Notes under the pieces: model-generated
The model's database searches: none
The model's input: only the letters and a program-made list of their open reading frames with translations
Told to the model about the DNA's origin: nothing
Made by a program: the position numbers and the translations under genes
Assembly: GCF_001006305.1 (NCBI RefSeq)
Contig: NZ_LBHJ01000020.1
Coordinates: 496,001 to 560,000, forward strand
Direction: 5' to 3'
Source of the DNA: Silvibacterium bohemicum
Lineage (GTDB): Bacteria > Acidobacteriota > Terriglobia > Terriglobales > Acidobacteriaceae
DNA: 64,000 nucleotides
Shown: positions 27,905 to 36,642 of the stretch, in pieces
Layout: each line of letters starts with the position of its first letter
How positions within the stretch are numbered: position 1 is the first letter of the stretch

Positions 27905-28006
27905 CGGCTGAAGCCGTATTTCTTCGGGGTATTTATGTAGGGGCTGAAGCCCTTACCTACCCTGCAAAACCAGAGCGTCCCCGCTCTGCTTCCAGGGCTG
28001 AAATCC
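27905..28006. repeat. Second cluster of REP-like TGAA-loop palindromes
   Basis: CGGC-TGAA-GCCG at 27905-27916, GTAGGGGC-TGAA-GCCCTTAC at 27937-27956 (one G-T pair), CAGAGCG/CGCTCTG at 27971-27988 and a decayed AGGGC-TGAA-ATCCT at 27993-28006. Same family as 8061-8234. They lie in the def-fmt gap. Confidence 0.75.
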
Positions 28007-28078
28007 TTTTTGTTGCTCCATGCTCTAGCCTACAATTCCGTACTTACTCGAAAATCTCCCGCAACGCTTCCCTGCTTC

Positions 28079-28588
28079 CTACCAATCGCCGGCCTTCTGC
28101 AGCTTGCGAATGCGTCGCAGGATCAGGTCGCGCTTCAATGCGCTGACGCGGCGAAAGAAGAGTACGCCGTCGAGATGATCGATCTCATGCTGAAAGGCCC
28201 TGGCCAGCAGCTCTTCACCATCCATCTCGAACCATTCGCCGTCAGCGTCCTGGGCCTTCACCGTGACCTTGGCCGCGCGCGAAACCTTCTCGCGAATATC
28301 CGGCAGGCTCAGGCAGCCCTCTTCCTCATACTGCTTGCCTTCGCGGAAGATGATCACGGGATTGATGAGGACGATCTTATCTTCGGGATCCTTCTGGAAG
28401 CTGAGGTCGATGACCGTGATGCGCTTCGCGACCCCGATCTGCGGCGCAGCCAGCCCGATGCCCTTGGCCTCGTACATCGACTCGAACATGTCGTCGACCA
28501 GCGTGCGCAGCTCTTCGTTGAACTCAGTCACCGGCTCGCTGGGCCGCTCCAACACCGGGTCAGGATATTTGACGATCTCTCTCAGCAT
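28079..28588 (-). CDS. def: Peptide deformylase
   Basis: Metalloenzyme removing the N-formyl group from new proteins. Three signature motifs are intact: GIGLAAPQIG, EEGCLSLPDIR and QHEIDHLDGVLF. I start at the ATG at 28588 because the protein then begins MLREIVKYPDPVL as in the family (169 residues). The longer frame to 28642 would overlap the aroC end by 35 bp. Confidence 0.95.
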   Translation of the reverse strand: MLREIVKYPDPVLERPSEPVTEFNEELRTLVDDMFESMYEAKGIGLAAPQIGVAKRITVIDLSFQKDPEDKIVLINPVIIFREGKQYEEEGCLSLPDIREKVSRAAKVTVKAQDADGEWFEMDGEELLARAFQHEIDHLDGVLFFRRVSALKRDLILRRIRKLQKAGDW

Positions 28589-28607
28589 CTTTACTTCATC
28601 AATCCGT

Positions 28608-29789
28608 TCAGTAGGCGCGAATCTGGTCGACGTAACCGTCATAGTTACGTTTCACTTCGCGCAGGGAATCTCCGCCAAATTTCTCCAGCACCAGCCGTCC
28701 GAAGGCCAGGGCAACCATCGCCTCGGCCGCCACACCAGCCGCTGGGACCACACAGACGTCGCTGCGCTCGTAAGCCGCCTTTGTCGCTTCCCGAGTATCG
28801 AATTTCACCGAAGCTAGTGGACGGCGCAGCGTGGATATCGGCTTCAGATAGCCGCGTACGACGACGTCCTCCCCATTCGAGATGCCGCCTTCGATGCCGC
28901 CGGCGTTGTTGTGCTCGCGGGTGAAGCGGGTGTGCGCACCATTCTCCGCGCTCTCGGCATAGCCGATGGCGTCGTGGACCGCCGATCCGAGCGAAGCCGC
29001 TGCGGTTACACCGCGGCCGATCTCAACCGCCTTCACGGCCTGCAGCGACATCACCGCCTGGGCCAGAATTCCATCCAGCCGCTCATCCCAATTGGCGTAT
29101 GTTCCAACGCCCGCGGGAGCACCGTGGATCACCACTTCAAAGATGCCGCCGATCGAATCGCCAGTGCGCAGCGCGACGTCGACCTCGGCCTTCATCCGCT
29201 CTTCGGATTCCTCGTCGACGCAGCCCAGCAGCACTTCTTCCTTATCGCGCAGCGCACTGATCTCGCTCCACGCCGCATCCCGCGAAAGCTCCGCGCCGCC
29301 GACGCGTACGACGTGGCTGGCGATGTCGATGCCCAGCTCCAGCAGCAGCGACTTCGCGACCGCGCCTGCAGCCACTCTGGCCGTAGACTCGCGCGCCGAA
29401 GCCCGCTCCAGTACATAGCGCGCATCGGGAAAGTCATACTTCAGCGCGCCTGCCAGATCTGCATGTCCGGGACGGGGAGACGCTACAACTTTGTGCTTGG
29501 CGGGATCGCCCGTTTCGACCGGCAGCGATTCCGTCCAGTTTTTCCAGTCGCGATTTTCGATCTCGATGGCAATCGGCGATCCGATGGTCTTGCCGTGACG
29601 CACGCCGGAGAGGAAGTGCGCCGTATCCTGCTCGATGCGCATGCGGCCGCCACGGCCATAGCCCTGCTGACGACGCCACAACTCGCGGTTCACGTAAGCA
29701 CCATCGATCGGCACCCCTGCGGGCATGCCCGAAACCAGTGCAATCAGGCTTTCGCCGTGGGATTCCCCTGCGGTAGAAAAACGTAACAT
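28608..29789 (-). CDS. aroC: Chorismate synthase
   Basis: FMN-dependent last step of the shikimate pathway. 393 residues with the opening RFSTAGESHGESLIALVSG, the middle block RPGHADLAGALKYDFPDAR, ERASARESTARVAAGAVAK, and the C-terminal KFDTREATKAAYERSD. Lies 19 bp upstream of def. Confidence 0.97.
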   Translation of the reverse strand: MLRFSTAGESHGESLIALVSGMPAGVPIDGAYVNRELWRRQQGYGRGGRMRIEQDTAHFLSGVRHGKTIGSPIAIEIENRDWKNWTESLPVETGDPAKHKVVASPRPGHADLAGALKYDFPDARYVLERASARESTARVAAGAVAKSLLLELGIDIASHVVRVGGAELSRDAAWSEISALRDKEEVLLGCVDEESEERMKAEVDVALRTGDSIGGIFEVVIHGAPAGVGTYANWDERLDGILAQAVMSLQAVKAVEIGRGVTAAASLGSAVHDAIGYAESAENGAHTRFTREHNNAGGIEGGISNGEDVVVRGYLKPISTLRRPLASVKFDTREATKAAYERSDVCVVPAAGVAAEAMVALAFGRLVLEKFGGDSLREVKRNYDGYVDQIRAY

Positions 29790-29864
29790 CCTTGCCTATC
29801 CCGTCTTATTCCGAAGCGATGGAGTGTCGCGTGCGAGCGCTTCGTCTGAATTATTTATTTTAGA

Positions 29865-30254
29865 TCAATCGGTGAGCCAGTCCCACTGCGCCTCGGTCAG
29901 AGGAACCACCGAAAGCCGGCCTTGATTGATGAGCGGTGAGCCGGTAAAAACCTTGTGAGCTTTGATCTCCGTCAGATTGTGCGGCGTTTTCACCGGCTTG
30001 CCCACCTTAATGCGAACCAGCGGCACCTTAGGATCGGTGGGATCAACGGAGACTACTTTCGCCGTGCCCATCGCGGTCCGCTCATCGCCGGTGTGATAGA
30101 TCACCAGCCGGTCGTTGGGCTTCATCTCGCGCAGAAATTTCACCGCCGCAGGATTCGTGACGCCGTCCCAGATAGTCTCGCCGTCGCGCTTGAGATCGTC
30201 GAAGGAATAGACGCTCGATTCGGTCTTCAGCAGGTATGCCGTTGCTCGTTCCAT
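29865..30254 (-). CDS. EVE-domain protein (DUF55/Thy28-like)
   Basis: A 129-residue EVE (PUA-like) domain protein: AYLLKTESSVYSFDDL near the start, then IWDGVTNPAAVKFLREMKPNDRLVIYHTGDERTAMGTAKV. EVE domains bind modified bases in nucleic acids. I start at the ATG at 30254, which overlaps the stop of the upstream HD-nuclease gene (ATGA); the longer frame adds 22 unrelated residues. Confidence 0.92.
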   Translation of the reverse strand: MERATAYLLKTESSVYSFDDLKRDGETIWDGVTNPAAVKFLREMKPNDRLVIYHTGDERTAMGTAKVVSVDPTDPKVPLVRIKVGKPVKTPHNLTEIKAHKVFTGSPLINQGRLSVVPLTEAQWDWLTD

Positions 30255-31231
30255 CAGATCTTTTCCTTTTCGAGGAATGCCGCGGTGTTCAGCAGCGGCC
30301 GTTCCATCGAACGCACCCATTCGGTGACCTCACCCGCAGCTCGGCCGGAGGCAACGTTGCGCCCGAATTCGTTCTGCATGGTCTGCATCTTGGCGTCCAT
30401 GTCGTCAAGATAGTGCAGCAGCACCGCTTCGGGGATCATGGGCAGCTTGGGCGAACCATATTCATACTTGCCGTGATGGCTCAACACCACATGCTCGACC
30501 AGCACGCGCAGGCCGGGCGGGAAATCCGGAATCGCCGCGATCTTTCTTTCGATCATCCCGATGCCGATGGTGATATGCCCCAACAGCTGGCCTGGAATGG
30601 TGTAGTCGAAGCTGGTTCCCCAGCGCAGTTCCTCGAGCTTGCCGATGTCATGCAGGATCGCCCCGGTGAGCAGCAGGTCGCGATGTACGGAATAATGCTT
30701 CGCCGCCAGTTCGCAGATGCCGATCAGCGAGACTACGTGCTCCAGCAGGCCGCCAATCCACGCATGGTGCATGCTCTTGGCCGCGGGAGCTTCTCTGAAT
30801 GCCGCAGCAATCTCGGCATCATCCAGGAACGACCGCAACAGAGCCTTCAGATGTGAATCGGTGAAGCTGTTGACGCAGGCGTTCAGCTCCGCCCAGAGCT
30901 CATCGATGTTTCGCTCCGTATGTGGAACCAGATCGGCGAGGTCGTATTCGTCCCGCGTCGCCGCACGGATGCGCTCGACATTGAGCTGGAGTTTTTCCTT
31001 GTAGCGGCAGACCTGGGCACGCAGCTTGACCACGTCGCCGACTGCGAATTCGCCGGCTTCGCTCGTCTCCCACATCACCGCATCCACCTGCCCGGTGCGG
31101 TCTCCGAGGATCAGAGAGAAATAGCGGGAGCCGTCCTTCTTGCTGCGCACCTGCTTGCCGGTGACAGCATAGAACGCCGTAATCGCCTGGTTTTCAAACT
31201 TGGCCAGGTCCGCGATGGTGGTTTCTTTCAT
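30254..31231 (-). CDS. HD-domain 3'-5' exonuclease, YhaM-like
   Basis: 325 residues: N-terminal OB-fold nucleic-acid domain (TGKQVRSKKDGSRYFSLILGDRTG at about 24-47) and an HD phosphohydrolase domain with HHAWIGGLLEHVVSL at about 150-164, ILHDIGKLEE at about 192 and LSHHGKYEYG at about 247. This OB-HD order matches the YhaM/CBF1 exoribonuclease type. Coupled to the EVE gene by an ATGA overlap, an association suggestive of nucleic-acid processing. Confidence 0.88.
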   Translation of the reverse strand: MKETTIADLAKFENQAITAFYAVTGKQVRSKKDGSRYFSLILGDRTGQVDAVMWETSEAGEFAVGDVVKLRAQVCRYKEKLQLNVERIRAATRDEYDLADLVPHTERNIDELWAELNACVNSFTDSHLKALLRSFLDDAEIAAAFREAPAAKSMHHAWIGGLLEHVVSLIGICELAAKHYSVHRDLLLTGAILHDIGKLEELRWGTSFDYTIPGQLLGHITIGIGMIERKIAAIPDFPPGLRVLVEHVVLSHHGKYEYGSPKLPMIPEAVLLHYLDDMDAKMQTMQNEFGRNVASGRAAGEVTEWVRSMERPLLNTAAFLEKEKI

Positions 31232-31264
31232 CGATTTTCTTTACTGCTTCAAGGCTGCACAGGT

Positions 31265-33175
31265 TTACGGCTGAGTGGGAGCAGACGGCTGCGCCGGCGC
31301 GGGCGCAGCTGCCGGAGCAGGTGCAGGTGCAACAGCTGGAGCAGCAGGTGTCTCAGCCGGAGCGGTGGTGCCACCCGGCTGATCCTTCTTCTCATCCGTC
31401 ATGCGGCGCTTGGGACCGGTCTTCGACAGATTCGGCTTCTTCTGCTTTGACGTGTCGCCATTCAGACCGAGCGGCTTTTCCTGCTGCTTCTGGGCCGCCA
31501 CTTCGTCGTCGGTAATCGGCGGAGGGGCGAAGGGATCGACCTTGTCCTTCTTGGACTTCGGATCCTTGGGGCGAGCCGACAGGCGAGTCTTTGCCTTCTT
31601 CTCGCTTGCCTCGTTGGGGTTGGCCAGCGAGCCGTCGGGATTCAGCGTCTTCAGATCGGAAGGAGGAGTGTTCGAGGCAACCTGATCCCCGGTTTCGCCG
31701 GTATTGGCTCCCGCATCCTCGCTCTTGGTCGCGGCGGCGGGAAGGGTCTCGCGGGGCGCCTGCCCGTAGCGAATCTTCTCTTTCTTGCCTGGCTTCTGTA
31801 CCGGAGCTTTCGCGGTTGCAACCTGGCTGTTTGCAGATGTGCCCGTTGCCGCCGGGGTCGTCGTCGCGGCTGCCGTCGTTCCTGAGCTGGTGCTTCCAGG
31901 CGTTGCCACTACCGGTGCTGCCGCCGCGCTGCCCTGCGGTACGTCCGCCAGCGATGGCACACCCTTCGGAGCTTCTGGCGCAGCAGGAGCGGCCGCGGCC
32001 GTTTCCGTCGTCTTCTGCTTTGCGCCCCGGCCACGCTGCTGGTAATAACGGGTGCGCGTCACCTTTACATGCTTCTTCGGAGTCGGCGGCGCATAGGCGC
32101 TATACACCGGCTTCATCTCGTTCGGGCTGGCGCCGGAATCCTCGTAGCCCGCCTTGATGTTGATGTAGGCGTCCTCGCGCAGCTTGGTCAGATAATCGCG
32201 CAGCGCCGGACCCATCTTGGTCATGCCGACCGCGTCTTCGATCTGCGGCTCCACATCCTTATAGGACTGAACACCGCCGGCATTGTGCTGCACCACCTGC
32301 AGGATGACGAATCCCTGCTTGGTGCGAATGGGCTGCGTATATTGTCCGGGCTTCAGGTTGAAGGTCGGATCTTCGAGCTGCTTGGCCAGCTGCCCGCGCT
32401 TGAAGTCGCCGAGGTCGCCGCCCTGCGCCGCAGTGGGACCGCCCGACGTGCTCTTGGCCAGATCCGCAAAGCTGCCGCCCGCCTGCAACTTCGCATACAC
32501 ATCGTCGGCCTTCTTCTTGGCCGCATCGACCTGCGAAGCGTCGTCAGGATTCGCGGTAGAAATCAGGATCTCGCTCAGCCGCACCTGCTCAGGCAGATCG
32601 AACTCCTGCTTGTGCTGGTTGTAATAGCCCTGGAGCTCGGAGGGAGTCACATTGACGTGCCGCCCCACCTCATCGCGAATCACCTGCTGGGAAATGATCT
32701 GATTGCGGATGCTCTGCTTGAAGTCTTCCCAGGAGACGCCCTGATCCTCGGCTGCCTTCTGCAAGGCTTCCATCGAGGGCAGGTTGTTCTGCTTACGCAT
32801 GTCATCCAGGCGCTTGACCAGCTCGGTCTCGCCGGTGATGTCTAGCTCCTTGGCCTTGGAGAGCAGCAGCTGCCGGTCGATGAGGTCGCGCAGCAGTTCG
32901 CGCTTCTGCTCAAAGATCTGCTGCTGGGTCCATTGCTGCTGCTGAGCCTGGGTCTGCAGGTCCTGCTCGGAGCGCGCGTAATCCGACCGGCTGATCACCT
33001 GATCGTTCACGCGTGCAACTATTTCTTCCACCACCGTTCCCTGGTAAGGAGATTGCTCCTGCGCAGTCGGTTTTGCAGCTTGGGCAAAGGCGGGTGGGAT
33101 GGAAGTCACGGCCAGGCTGGCAACCAGCGCGGCGCAGGAGATTGCAAATCGATTCGGCGTAAAACGAAGGGTCAT
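31265..33175 (-). CDS. SurA-like periplasmic peptidyl-prolyl isomerase with long disordered tail
   Basis: 636 residues. Signal peptide 1-32 (cleavage near PAFAQA), SurA N-terminal chaperone region 46-185, one parvulin domain about 195-300 (VRLSEILIST, GGDLGDFKRGQLAKQLEDPTFNLKPGQYTQPIRTKQGFVILQV). From about 350 to the end there are 285 residues rich in Pro, Ala, Lys and Thr with no visible fold, closing in a PAPAPAAAPAPAQ repeat. Ordinary SurA has no such tail; it may span or contact the cell wall. Likely escorts outer-membrane proteins. Confidence 0.87.
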   Translation of the reverse strand: MTLRFTPNRFAISCAALVASLAVTSIPPAFAQAAKPTAQEQSPYQGTVVEEIVARVNDQVISRSDYARSEQDLQTQAQQQQWTQQQIFEQKRELLRDLIDRQLLLSKAKELDITGETELVKRLDDMRKQNNLPSMEALQKAAEDQGVSWEDFKQSIRNQIISQQVIRDEVGRHVNVTPSELQGYYNQHKQEFDLPEQVRLSEILISTANPDDASQVDAAKKKADDVYAKLQAGGSFADLAKSTSGGPTAAQGGDLGDFKRGQLAKQLEDPTFNLKPGQYTQPIRTKQGFVILQVVQHNAGGVQSYKDVEPQIEDAVGMTKMGPALRDYLTKLREDAYINIKAGYEDSGASPNEMKPVYSAYAPPTPKKHVKVTRTRYYQQRGRGAKQKTTETAAAAPAAPEAPKGVPSLADVPQGSAAAAPVVATPGSTSSGTTAAATTTPAATGTSANSQVATAKAPVQKPGKKEKIRYGQAPRETLPAAATKSEDAGANTGETGDQVASNTPPSDLKTLNPDGSLANPNEASEKKAKTRLSARPKDPKSKKDKVDPFAPPPITDDEVAAQKQQEKPLGLNGDTSKQKKPNLSKTGPKRRMTDEKKDQPGGTTAPAETPAAPAVAPAPAPAAAPAPAQPSAPTQP

Positions 33176-33327
33176 CTGTATGAACGTCTCAGTCGGCAGC
33201 AGCCGGAAGAAGGCCGGAAATGGAGTTGAATCACCGGAGTTGGTCCGCGCTGTGCTTTCGCCATTCTAAACACCCGCCCCAACGAATGCCAATGAAGCTT
33301 CGGGAACCCCATTTCCTCGTAAGCCTG

Positions 33328-33507
33328 CTACTTGCTTTGACGTTCGATCAGCGCCGCCAGCGTGGGCTCCAGCTCCACTTTGCCCTTGCGCGAGCCGGCT
33401 TCGCCCTTTTCGAACTCGATCCAGCCCCGATTGAAGCCGTCGAGCATCTGGGCGCGAGTTCTTCCTGCCCTCAGGATGGCGAATCGCCGCGGTCTCCGGA
33501 CGGATAC
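33328..33507 (-). pseudogene. C-terminal remnant of an NmrA-type NAD(P)H-dependent oxidoreductase
   Basis: The minus strand encodes an uninterrupted stretch reading RFAILRAGRTRAQMLDGF and then NRGWIEFEKGEAGSRKG, ending LAALIERQSK and TAG at 33328-33330. This is the usual C-terminus of NmrA-like/SDR reductases, normally about 290 residues; only about 55 codons remain. The upstream part is gone: the frame runs directly into the GT87-type gene that ends at 33507. No start codon with ribosome site is present. The rest of 33176-33506 holds nothing else. Confidence 0.65.
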
Positions 33508-34703
33508 TAATTTGCTACTGCTGCGCTCTCAGGCTTCCGCGCGGGCGGCGTGGAACGCCACAGCCAACAGTATCCGGCGGCGAAGGCGACTACCAGCACC
33601 AGCGTCTCGTACGCACCCCAGGCGTCTACGTGATGAGAGCGGTGGCGGATATACAAAGTCAGCATCGAAGGCAGAAAAATCGCGGAAAGCAGCAGCAGAT
33701 AACGCCGCGTTTGAAGGGCTTCGGCCAGCAGGATAAAGGCGGCCAACAAGCCGACATAGGAGTCGTACCGCTCGATGCGCGGGTTGCAGAGAATGATGGC
33801 CGTCAGCAAGAGCGCCAGCCAGACGCCTCCTTGCGCCTCCTCGGGGAGTCGGCGGCGAAGCAGATACAGTGCGACAACAATCGCAACAATAAATGCGGCC
33901 TGCACCACAAAAGGCAGCAGATCAACCCCGCGGTGGAGCAACTTGCGCTCCATGGTCGCGGCGGTGCCCAGGATGCCGTATCCATAATCGGCATGCGCTC
34001 CCACCTGGATATTCGCAGCCGCCACGAAAGCCCGGTAGCTGACGGGAGCGATCCATCGCTGCAGCGGATACGTCGCCGCAGCCGCGACCCCGCACAGGGC
34101 GCTCTTGATCCACTGCCGCCTGCCCGCGAAGACCGGCAGGATGAGCACCAACAGGAAGGCGATCTTCACCATCCCGATCAGAAATGCCGCGGCGTAGAAC
34201 CATCCCCAACGATTCCGCCGCAAACCCGGCAGCGCGGCCAGGAGTGTCAACAGATAAAAGATATTCGCCAGATTCCCGGCACGAAGCGACACCAGCCCTG
34301 CAAATCCCGGCTCGGCAACATAGAGGGTGTAAGCAAATGCCACACTCAGCCACGCGCGGCGGAAATAGAACTGCGCCAGAACCAGCGGCAGGGTCAGAGT
34401 CGCCGCGATGTGGCACGCGATGAAGAGATACCAGGCCCAATGCTCCGGCATCAGGCCGGCAAGCGCTCCCGCAATCCATAGAAAGATTGGCGGATAAACA
34501 AAGATCAGGCCTTCCGCAGCCGTGTAGGCGTCGCGATGGGCCCGCCAGTCGCCGATGGCCCGGGCATAGACCTGCGCATCCCAGAAAAGGTGGCTTCCGC
34601 CGGGGTTCAGATAGGCGTAGAGCCCGAGAACAGCAACAAAATACAGCGCGAGATACAGCGGCTTAGGCGGCTGGAGCCGCTCAGCCGGCGAGTCAATACT
34701 CAT
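33507..34703 (-). CDS. GT87-type (DUF2029) integral membrane glycosyltransferase
   Basis: 398 residues with about ten membrane helices. The first periplasmic loop carries the DUF2029/GT87 pattern GGSHLFWDAQVYARAIGDWR with the acidic residue expected for a polyprenyl-phosphate-mannose-using transferase, followed by YPPIFLWIAGALAG. Such enzymes extend extracytoplasmic glycans. Isolated; divergent from the ctp gene 136 bp away. Confidence 0.85.
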   Translation of the reverse strand: MSIDSPAERLQPPKPLYLALYFVAVLGLYAYLNPGGSHLFWDAQVYARAIGDWRAHRDAYTAAEGLIFVYPPIFLWIAGALAGLMPEHWAWYLFIACHIAATLTLPLVLAQFYFRRAWLSVAFAYTLYVAEPGFAGLVSLRAGNLANIFYLLTLLAALPGLRRNRWGWFYAAAFLIGMVKIAFLLVLILPVFAGRRQWIKSALCGVAAAATYPLQRWIAPVSYRAFVAAANIQVGAHADYGYGILGTAATMERKLLHRGVDLLPFVVQAAFIVAIVVALYLLRRRLPEEAQGGVWLALLLTAIILCNPRIERYDSYVGLLAAFILLAEALQTRRYLLLLSAIFLPSMLTLYIRHRSHHVDAWGAYETLVLVVAFAAGYCWLWRSTPPARKPESAAVAN

Positions 34704-34839
34704 TCAGATTCATCCGGAGGATTCGACGCAGGGGAGCCCAGTCTACCATTCGAATCCGGCGGCGAATGCTATACTTTGGGGTAATGCGCTCCCGATAAAT
34801 CCTTTCCCTGCAAGCGGGAGCCGAAGGATTTCTCTAAGC

Positions 34840-36453
34840 ATGTCTTCCCGCGCCCGCCGCACCGCTTTCTCTCTTGTCGTCTTCTTTTCCGCATGCGGAC
34901 TGGCCGGTATGTTCATCAGCCAGAAAGTCGGCGCGCAGTCCTCAACGGACGAGTCTTCCTTTCGCGATAGCCTGAAGAATTTCACCAGCGTCTATCAGAT
35001 CGTCTCGGAAAATTATGCCGAGCCTCTCACCGGCGACAAGCCGGACACCGCGATCTACGACGGCGCCATCCCCGAGATGCTGCACGTTCTCGATCCGCAC
35101 TCGAACTTCTACGATCCCAAGGCTTACGCCAAGATGCGCGAGGACCAGCACGGCCGCTACTACGGCGTGGGCATGGTCATCCAGCCGCAGAACAACAAGA
35201 TTGTCGTCGTGTATCCCTATGAGGGAACGCCATCGTTCAAGGCCGGCCTGCGCCCCGGCGATGTAATCGTTTCGGTCGAGGGAAAATCCACTGACGGCAT
35301 GGATTCCGCGGCCGTCGCCGACATGCTGAAGGGCCCCAAGGGCACGCATGTCCACCTCACCGTTTCGCGTGAAGGCGCCGCCGCGCCCATGACCTTCGAC
35401 CTGGTCCGCGACGAGATTCCCCATCCCTCCGTCGATTTGAAATATGAGATCAAGCCCGGCATCCTCTACCTGCACATCACGCAGTTCCAGGAGACCACCG
35501 GCCGCGAGTTCTCCGATGCCATCGACCAGGCGGGCGATCTGAAAGGCCTCGTACTCGATCTGCGCGGCAACCCCGGCGGCCTGCTCACCGAGGCGGTCAG
35601 CGTATGCGATAAGCTCCTCGCCCGCGGACAAGTGATTGTCTCGCAGCGCGGACGCGCCTATCCCGAGCAGATCTATCGCGCGACCCACGGCAACGGCGGC
35701 CGCGACTTCCCCATCGTGGTGCTGACCAATCACGGAACCGCTTCCGCTGCGGAGATCGTCTCCGGAGCGCTGCAGGATCACGACCGTGCCGTCATCGCGG
35801 GCGAAATCACCTTCGGCAAGGGACTGGTGCAGACCGTCTATCAGCTCTCCGACAACACCGGCCTGGCGCTAACGACGTATCACTACTACACGCCCAGCGG
35901 ACGGCTTATCCAGCGTAACTACAACGGCGTCTCGCTCTACGACTACTACTACAATCACGACCAGTCGCAGAACGCCAAGGACCGCGAGGTCAAGCTGACG
36001 GATTCGGGACGCACCGTCTACGGCGGCGGCGGCATTACCCCCGACGATAAGATCGACACGCCCAAGTCCAATCACATCCAGGATGTGCTCGACGCGCATA
36101 ACGTCTTCTTCAACTTCACCAAGCACTATCTGGCCAACCGGACCGTCACCAAGGACTTCCAGGTGGACGACGCTGTGCTCGGCGAGTTCAAGCAGTTCCT
36201 GACCGCACAGAACATCAGCTATACCGACCAGGAGTTGAATAGCGTAATGGACTGGCTGAAGACCAACATCAAGTCCGACGTTTTCACCACACAGTTCGGG
36301 CAGCTTCAGGGATTGCGCGTCCGCGCAAACTGGGATCCTATGATCGCCCAGGCGCTCACCTACATGCCCCAGGCCGAGGCGCTCGAGCAATCCGCCGAGA
36401 AGGCCGCGGTAGCCAAGCAAACCGCCCGCAACAACAACCCAGCCTCCGAATAG
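34840..36453 (+). CDS. Carboxyl-terminal processing protease (S41)
   Basis: 537-residue periplasmic serine protease. N-terminal hydrophobic signal anchor (AFSLVVFFSACGLAGMFI), PDZ domain about 110-190 (YYGVGMVIQPQNN, GLRPGDVIVSVEG), then the S41 domain with VLDLRGNPGGLLTEAV, catalytic Ser in NHGTASAAEIVSGALQDHDRA and Lys in GEITFGKGLVQTVYQL. Full length. Its TAG stop lies inside an inverted repeat shared with the convergent permease gene. Confidence 0.93.
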   Translation: MSSRARRTAFSLVVFFSACGLAGMFISQKVGAQSSTDESSFRDSLKNFTSVYQIVSENYAEPLTGDKPDTAIYDGAIPEMLHVLDPHSNFYDPKAYAKMREDQHGRYYGVGMVIQPQNNKIVVVYPYEGTPSFKAGLRPGDVIVSVEGKSTDGMDSAAVADMLKGPKGTHVHLTVSREGAAAPMTFDLVRDEIPHPSVDLKYEIKPGILYLHITQFQETTGREFSDAIDQAGDLKGLVLDLRGNPGGLLTEAVSVCDKLLARGQVIVSQRGRAYPEQIYRATHGNGGRDFPIVVLTNHGTASAAEIVSGALQDHDRAVIAGEITFGKGLVQTVYQLSDNTGLALTTYHYYTPSGRLIQRNYNGVSLYDYYYNHDQSQNAKDREVKLTDSGRTVYGGGGITPDDKIDTPKSNHIQDVLDAHNVFFNFTKHYLANRTVTKDFQVDDAVLGEFKQFLTAQNISYTDQELNSVMDWLKTNIKSDVFTTQFGQLQGLRVRANWDPMIAQALTYMPQAEALEQSAEKAAVAKQTARNNNPASE

Positions 36454-36642
36454 GGACTCGCCGTCCAGGCGTATGCGCCTTTGGCGCGATTCCTGGCGGC
36501 TTCGCTCCCTTTGGTCGCTTCGCTTTTATGCTTGTGGATGTGGCCAACGGGTGGTTTTAAGCAGTCACCATTCTGAGCAACGCGAAGAATCCAAACTTCG
36601 CTGGCGGCGAAGCCGCGGACGCCTGGACGGCCAAGTCCCCTA
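36451..36642. repeat. Inverted repeat pair bracketing the ctp/ADOP convergence
   Basis: The left arm (36451-36472, TAGGGACTCGCCGTCCAGGCG) and right arm (36619-36642, reverse complement TAGGGGACTTGGCCGTCCAGG) match over about 22 bp with few differences. Each arm begins with the TAG stop codon of its flanking gene. The 146-bp interior has GGCGGCTTCGC-type hairpins and no gene. The core GGGGACT-GCCGTYCAGG recurs in tandem at 54070-54111. Confidence 0.75.
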
